In this document: in pieces, positions 59,301 to 64,000 of the stretch
How the letters are laid out: every line of letters begins with the position of its first letter
How positions within the stretch are numbered: the stretch's first letter is position 1
NCBI GenBank assembly: GCA_034387635.1
Contig: JAOANU010000024.1
Span: forward strand, 124,001 to 188,000
Length of the DNA: 64,000 bases
Reading direction: 5' to 3'
From: Rhodosporidiobolus odoratus
Lineage: Eukaryota > Basidiomycota > Microbotryomycetes > Sporidiobolales > Sporidiobolaceae
Translations under genes and position numbers: made by a program
The notes under the pieces: model-generated
What the model saw: the letters and a program-made list of their open reading frames with translations, nothing else
The model's database searches: none
Told to the model about the DNA's origin: nothing

Positions 59301-61100
59301 GAAAGGAAATGTGATCGAGGGGGAACATCAGCATTGATACATGGACATCAGGCAAGCTGGACTAACACGTACCAGGACTCGCACTGCGTCGCAGCTCCAT
59401 CTCCTTCTTCCATCCTGCGACCTTGGCCTTACTACTGACCCCTCTTCTCAACGTCGGCTTCGGGACCTTGTACTTCAGCTTCCCTTGTCCATCGACGAAA
59501 GAGTCGTCTGTATCTGAGGCGGACGCGGATGAGGATAGGAAGATTTCATTTGGCGGAGTTTTGGTTGTCAAAGGATTGGCTGTGGAGCGGGAAGAGGCGG
59601 AGGCGGAGGCGGATGGCTTCGAGGCGGACTTCAACGTCGCCTTCCTCGCGCCATTGGTCTTTGAAGGTATTGTGCCCTTTTTCGCCGTGCTGTTGCCCTT
59701 CTTCCCCTTCACCAGCGCCGCGTCCTCCTCTTCTTCGCTCTCATCCTCGCTCTCTTCCGTTTTTCCCTTGCCCTTGACCGCCCCCTTCGCCTGCGTCCCC
59801 TTCCCTTTTCCCTTCGCCTTCCCCTTCCCCTTTGCCTTACTCCCCCCACTCCCACTCCCACTCTTACTCCTCCACTCGACCCCCTGCAAGCTACACACCA
59901 GTCTAGCAGGAACATCCACCGCCCTCAGAAGGGCCACAAAGGCCATGGCCATGAGGTCTTGAGAGCCTCTCATTTGCGCGGCGGCGAGGTAGAGGGTTGG
60001 AGGACACTTTGTTGAGGCGGTTGGAGAAGCGGGGGCGAAGGGTTCCCAGGCGGAAGGGCCGCCGGAGGGGAAGGGGGAGGCGTAGGGGCGGACGAAGGAA
60101 GTGGGTGCAGAAGTGGCCCGTTGAGCCGCAAGGGCCCTATTTCGTTTCGCTTCCGACAGTTGGTTTTCTTCTTCCCATGGCCATTTCTTATAGCCCTCTG
60201 TGCCTTCTTCTTGCGCATCTGCTTTCCCCTTGCCCTTCTTCCTTCTCCGTTCGAGCTTCTCGTACTCTTCTTCCCACGCCTTCAGCTCTTCGTCCACTTC
60301 ATCAACCTCTCTTCGGCGCAGGTTCTTCTCCGGGAGTTGCTCCCACGCACGGTAGAACCAGGACACGAGGTCTTGGAGGGCTCTGTCGAAAAGGCGAGAG
60401 CGGTCGCGTGGGTTGGGGTAGGCGGTTCGGGTGATGGAGGTGAAGGCGGTAAGGAGAGGCGAAGGGACTTGAGAGAGGAGGCGAGCCTGTGAAAGCAGCT
60501 GCTCAGTATTGTCCACGGAGTCGTGGGAAGCGAAGCCAACCTCGAACGAGGGAAGGAACAAGAACGCACCTGAAATTCCGGATCGTTACACCATTTATTC
60601 CTGACCAATGCCACCCCGAGCAGACTGAGCACATGCACTTTGTGTCTCGACTGTCGGATCATGCGCTCTTGCAATGTCTGACCAGGGTTCCTGCGTATCC
60701 AGACAGTCAGCCTCTTCCTCTCCGGCACGGGTGAAAAGTGGGGGACGACGTACTTTGCTTTCCCCTTTCCCTTTCCCTTTCCCTTTGCGCCTCCCTTGCT
60801 AATGACGACCTCTATACCGTCCCCTGCGGCGGCTGCCTCTGCAGCAGCTTGAACTGCTTGACTCCCATTCGAGCCAGCCGCATCGACGGCATGAGGGATG
60901 TCAACTTCGTCCCAAGCTTCTTCATCTTCATCCTCGTCGTCATCGTCGTGGCTGGTAGTGGTGCAATGTAATGCGAGTGTACCAAAGTCGTAAGATTGCA
61001 AGTTTGAGGTTGAGGGATGAGGAGAGATGAGAGGAGAATGGATTTGCGAGGGAGGCGGGTTGTCGGTGTCGGAAGCTGAGGCGGTAGAGTAGCGTGGCAT
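56328..61100 (-). CDS. rad4: Rad4/XPC DNA damage recognition protein
   Basis: A 1,205-residue protein from 11 exons: 60754-61100, 60570-60690, 59373-60486, 58959-59123, 58673-58821, 58446-58537, 58057-58372, 57896-57977, 57750-57805, 57555-57641 and 56328-57416. The transglutaminase-like domain includes RHKVHVLSLLGVALVRNKWC and AVDVPARLVCSLQGV, then STWIEAYTRYNKEWITVDV and ITPRYAHAF. The beta-hairpin domains follow: HPNYVLESHLHRDEAL, YRRSDVVLVKSQENWYRIGR, DLFVPSMLPAGAAHLPNK and DYAEAITGFEFRQRRALPTI. Rad4/XPC binds helix-distorting lesions with Rad23 and starts global-genome nucleotide excision repair. Lys/Gly-rich and acidic insertions occur in the transglutaminase part, and an acidic Gly-rich tail repeats GG(F/L)(I/V). 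The ATG at 61100 is the first in frame; the open frame upstream lacks one. Confidence 0.94.
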
Positions 61101-61292
61101 ACTTGCCTTGCCCTCTGGCTCTGGAGCAGGGAATAGTTGATCTTGATCGAAAGCAGGAAGTCGAGGAATGACATCGCCGACTTGAACTGATGACAACTCA
61201 GGCAGATCGTTCTCTCTTCTCCCTCCCACGGCTCAGCACCATTTTGTATACAACCGTAACGAGCATAACCGACGGTCGAAACATGTGCGACC

Positions 61293-62669
61293 ATGCTCGA
61301 CCGCTTGCCCCTCGAACTGGTTCAAATACATCGTCCAACTCTCCCTCTCCTCCCCCGCGCCACCCGTCACCTACCGCACGAGGCAGAATGTACTATTGGC
61401 GCTCTGCAGAACGAGTCGAGCGCTCAGGGACGCAGCGCAGCCTCTCTTGTCTGAGGCAGTGCAGTTGAAGTCGCTGGAAGCCGAGGTGGAATTCCTTGGA
61501 AAGGTAGATAACAACAGACTAGGCCTGAGGGTCAGGATGATCTGCCTTGGCGGTTCGGCTTGGAGCAACGTCCGATTCGACAGCCCCGACAAGAATCTTT
61601 TTTTTGAGGGTCGGAGCGCCGTCTTGCCAAACCTCGTCCGGATCCACCTCTTCGAGCAAGTTGTTGACCTGGCCACACTGGAACCTTTCCTCCGTACGTG
61701 CAAGGCAACCTGTCTTTGCGCACCCTCGCTGAGTTCATTTCGGTCTGTAATTCTACAGCGCTTCGTCTGCAGCAACTCGACTTTGACCGCCTCTTCCGAT
61801 GTCTGCTTCCCCGCCCTCGAGGAACTATCGTTGATGTGCCACCACATGCCAGCGGGGCTTTTCTACCGAGCTTCTCTTCCAGCGCTATCTGCTCTGCAGT
61901 TCCAACCCCGTGCTTACTTCGACCTTGACGAGTTTGACATCTCCCTCCTTTTACCCAACCTTACATCCTTCGCCTTATCCTGCAGCGGTCTGGTCTGGCA
62001 GGGCGCATTCCAAAGGATGTTCACCATGCCCAGCCGTACACGCATGGCATCCCTCGCGAAGCCTTAATCGCTTGCCCACACACCTTAATGGACTTTGCAT
62101 CCTTCGGAATGCTGTTTGTCGATGGCAACCATCGTACATATCTCGCACTCGCTCAACCCGCTCGTCTGTATCCCTACGCCGCGTGCGGAGATGCGACTGA
62201 GGTCGTGTGGCCGGTTGATGACACCCGAACCAGAGTACACACTTTCAAGGACACGATTGGGCAAGGAGGCGCTCCTCTCCTTTCCACCCTGATCCTCCCA
62301 TCTACCCTTCGCCCCGGCACAGCGACTCAAGCTGCAACCAAAGCTTCTCTTCCCATCCTCAAACTCCTCGATACCTGCACGAAGCACGACATCGAAGTCG
62401 TCTTCGAGCCAACCCCGCATCCTTGCTACGACAGCCTCATCTCGCCCCATCACTGGCGCAAGTGCGAAGGCGCTCAAGGAGAAGAAGATGATCGGAAAAG
62501 TTCGGACGGAGCGTGCTTGACAAACAGGAGTGATCGCGCTGAGGATGAATACGAAGGTGTGCATCCAAACATTCTTCCCGTCCTTGCGTCGCCGTGCCAA
62601 GACGGTCGCTCTGTGCAGTTACAAGGGGTACTGATGCCTGGAGACACGCTCGAGCTGTACGACCGGTGA
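61293..62669 (+). pseudogene. frameshifted F-box/LRR-like gene, relative of the 41-kb gene
   Basis: MLDRLPLELVQ at 61293 is identical to the start of the gene at 41293-42469. One extra base then shifts the frame: the continuation IVQLSL, TYRTRQNVLLALCRTSRALR and DAAQPLLSEAVQ lies in another frame. A further shift separates LRLQQLDFDRLFR (after a plausible intron, 61695-61760) from FPALEELSLMCHHMP. Another separates LSCSGLVWQG from the frame that reaches LMDFASF and LLSTLILPSTL, with HPCYDSLISP near the end. No choice of canonical introns joins these parts. I interpret it as a decayed paralog; sequencing error in a single read could explain one break but hardly all three. Confidence 0.65.
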
Positions 62670-62995
62670 ACCGAGGCGGGGCACGCAAACAAACCATCCT
62701 TGTTCGATTCTGCTTCATTCTGTTCTCGGTCTCGAGAGAAAGAGAGAGCCTCATTCAGAAAACGCGGATCGAAGATGTAGCTTTGTACCCTAGAATGGTA
62801 TATGGCCCTTCCAACGACAGCCTAGCTACGCAAGCTGCAACTCAACCCTCGCAGATCGAGTGCTCGGCCAGAACAGGTCATGCTGAAAACCGGGCGGACA
62901 ACGAAAACGGTAAAAGCGCTTCCAAGTCCACCTCGTACACGTCCGCCGACCACCGCTACAGCTACAATTTTTCGAGAGCTCCCCGCGGCTATCGC
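62670..62995. other. intergenic, convergent
   Basis: These 326 nt lie between the frameshifted F-box gene and the minus-strand LRR-like gene. A plus frame runs through but overlaps the opposite gene and has no domain. Confidence 0.4.
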
Positions 62996-64000
62996 TCAGC
63001 TGCGACGCCTCCTCGCCTGTATTGCCAACCCCACCGCGAGACCACTCAGCTTCACACCTTCCTCCTCAGCCAGGTCAAGCAGTTCTATAACGCCTTTACG
63101 CGTAAACGACTCAGTCCACCCCGCGACTAGAAGGCTGGATTGCTCGTACACGATGTCAAGGCGGAGCATGCAGAGCGAGGGAAGGCTCGTAGGACCCCTA
63201 AGCAAGGCTTTGAGGTCGATAATAGGGACAGATGTGTTCTTGCCAAAGACTAGGCGGGTTAGGTCGGGGAGGTTGCGAAGAGAGGGAGGGAGGGAAGGGT
63301 CGAAGGTGTTTGGGCCGAATTCGAGGGAAGAGAGGTTCGTAAAGGATGATAGGTCACGGGAGGTGAGATCGGCTCCGCGAGGAATGATAGAGACTGACGA
63401 GAGGGAGAGGGCTGTGAGAGAGCTGGGACGGGCAACGGCCTTGAGGCACGAAGGTAGAGGTGAGGCAAATTGGGGAGAAGAGTCGTTGAGGATGAGAGTG
63501 TCGACTCGTTGAAAGAGGGATATGAGGTCGGACACAGCTGGGTTGGAGAGATCACCGGTCAGAGAGAGGTACCAGGATTGCCCCTTCAGCTTAGACCCGT
63601 GGAAAGGCTGGCAAGCCTCGAGATCCGGGTTTGGGATCGACGCCTCAACCTCGTACGTCAGGACGTCGAGGGAGGGGTATCTGCCAAGCTTGCTGAACCG
63701 ACGCGGGTCGAAAGGGTTGTATGTTGGGCCATCCTGTAACCTGAAGTGCTGTTTGATGCTGAGCGTTTGCAGGCAAGGAAGGGTATTTCCGTCCGAGCTA
63801 GGGCGCAACACGACATCGACCAGGGCTTCTCCTTCGTCCACTAGTACAAGTCGAGACCCGAGAGGTTCGGCATGGCCTTGAAGAAGTGTCTAAGCGTGTC
63901 GGGTTGCGGAACTACGTGATCATGGGGATGGAAAAACATCGGGCCATAGAGAATGCTCACCGACCCCCGACCCGCCGACAGCTCGGGATTTCGGGGTTTC
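62996..64000 (-). CDS. F-box/LRR-like protein, partial (5' end outside window)
   Basis: The main exon, from about 63839 down to the stop at 62996-62998, encodes roughly 280 residues. It shows irregular Leu-rich repeats such as LPCLQTLSIKQHF, YPSLDVLTYEVEA, SLTALSLSSVSIIPRG and FTNLSSLEFGPNTF. It ends LAIQARRRRS. An acceptor-like CTAG precedes the exon at about 63840-63843, and a GTGAGC donor lies near 63961, so the gene probably continues leftward in its own sense through an intron and past the window edge. This is the same broad class as the F-box/LRR-like genes at 41.3 kb and 61.3 kb, but no strong direct similarity to them is evident. The true start is not visible. Confidence 0.55.

Noticed and set aside
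60757..60790. CCCTTT tandem run, possible telomere-like or regulatory repeat
   Set aside because: Most of it lies within the rad4 coding sequence and encodes an alternating Gly-Lys stretch. Ordinary coding low complexity.

Overview
The window is nuclear DNA from a GC-rich, intron-dense basidiomycete. Almost every gene is split into many short exons by introns of about 50-130 nt. The 5' splice sites are mostly GTACGT or GTGCGT rather than GTAAGT, and untranslated and intronic DNA is strongly pyrimidine-rich. Together with the gene content this fits a Microbotryomycetes red yeast (Rhodotorula/Rhodosporidium/Sporobolomyces type). That placement is inference. No rRNA, convincing tRNA, CRISPR array or intact transposon was seen. 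Gene models were built by hand by joining exons in phase; all exon sums are multiples of three.

Layout. 1-8 kb: a head-to-head pair of small glucose-repressible (Grg1/Ccg-1)-like stress proteins, a 1,051-residue HAM1-like lipid-binding-type protein and a DUF3237 protein. 8-10.9 kb: gene-poor, with two imperfect direct repeats and one small orphan ORF. 10.9-17.7 kb: a 23-exon ABCC (MRP-type) transporter. 18.0-19.5 kb: a dienelactone hydrolase. 20.9-27.6 kb: a 2,097-residue, mostly disordered Ser/Pro-rich protein. 28.6-34.1 kb: an unrecognised gene, then the most unusual locus here. That locus is one 14-exon reading frame joining a PAPS (3'-phosphoadenosine-5'-phosphosulfate) transporter to a Golgi-type sulfotransferase.

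35.9-44.8 kb: a small membrane-type protein, an 18-exon amino-acid permease, an F-box/LRR-like protein and the ER-Golgi cargo receptor Erv46. 45.4-56.1 kb: a metal/redox block with a siderophore-iron transporter and an L-ornithine N5-monooxygenase, divergently transcribed from one 1.7-kb region. That region contains an exact ATCWGATAA-type GATA element. The ergothioneine synthase gene egt1 follows directly. 56.3-61.1 kb: the nucleotide-excision-repair protein Rad4/XPC. 61.3-64 kb: a frameshifted relative of the 41-kb F-box gene, and an LRR-like gene running off the right edge.

Functionally, the siderophore block pairs synthesis (first step, ornithine hydroxylation) with uptake of ferri-siderophore, next to the pathway for the thiol antioxidant ergothioneine. 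The transporter-sulfotransferase fusion would carry the sulfonate donor into the Golgi lumen and use it there through one polypeptide. Both couplings are inferred from sequence and position and have not been shown experimentally.
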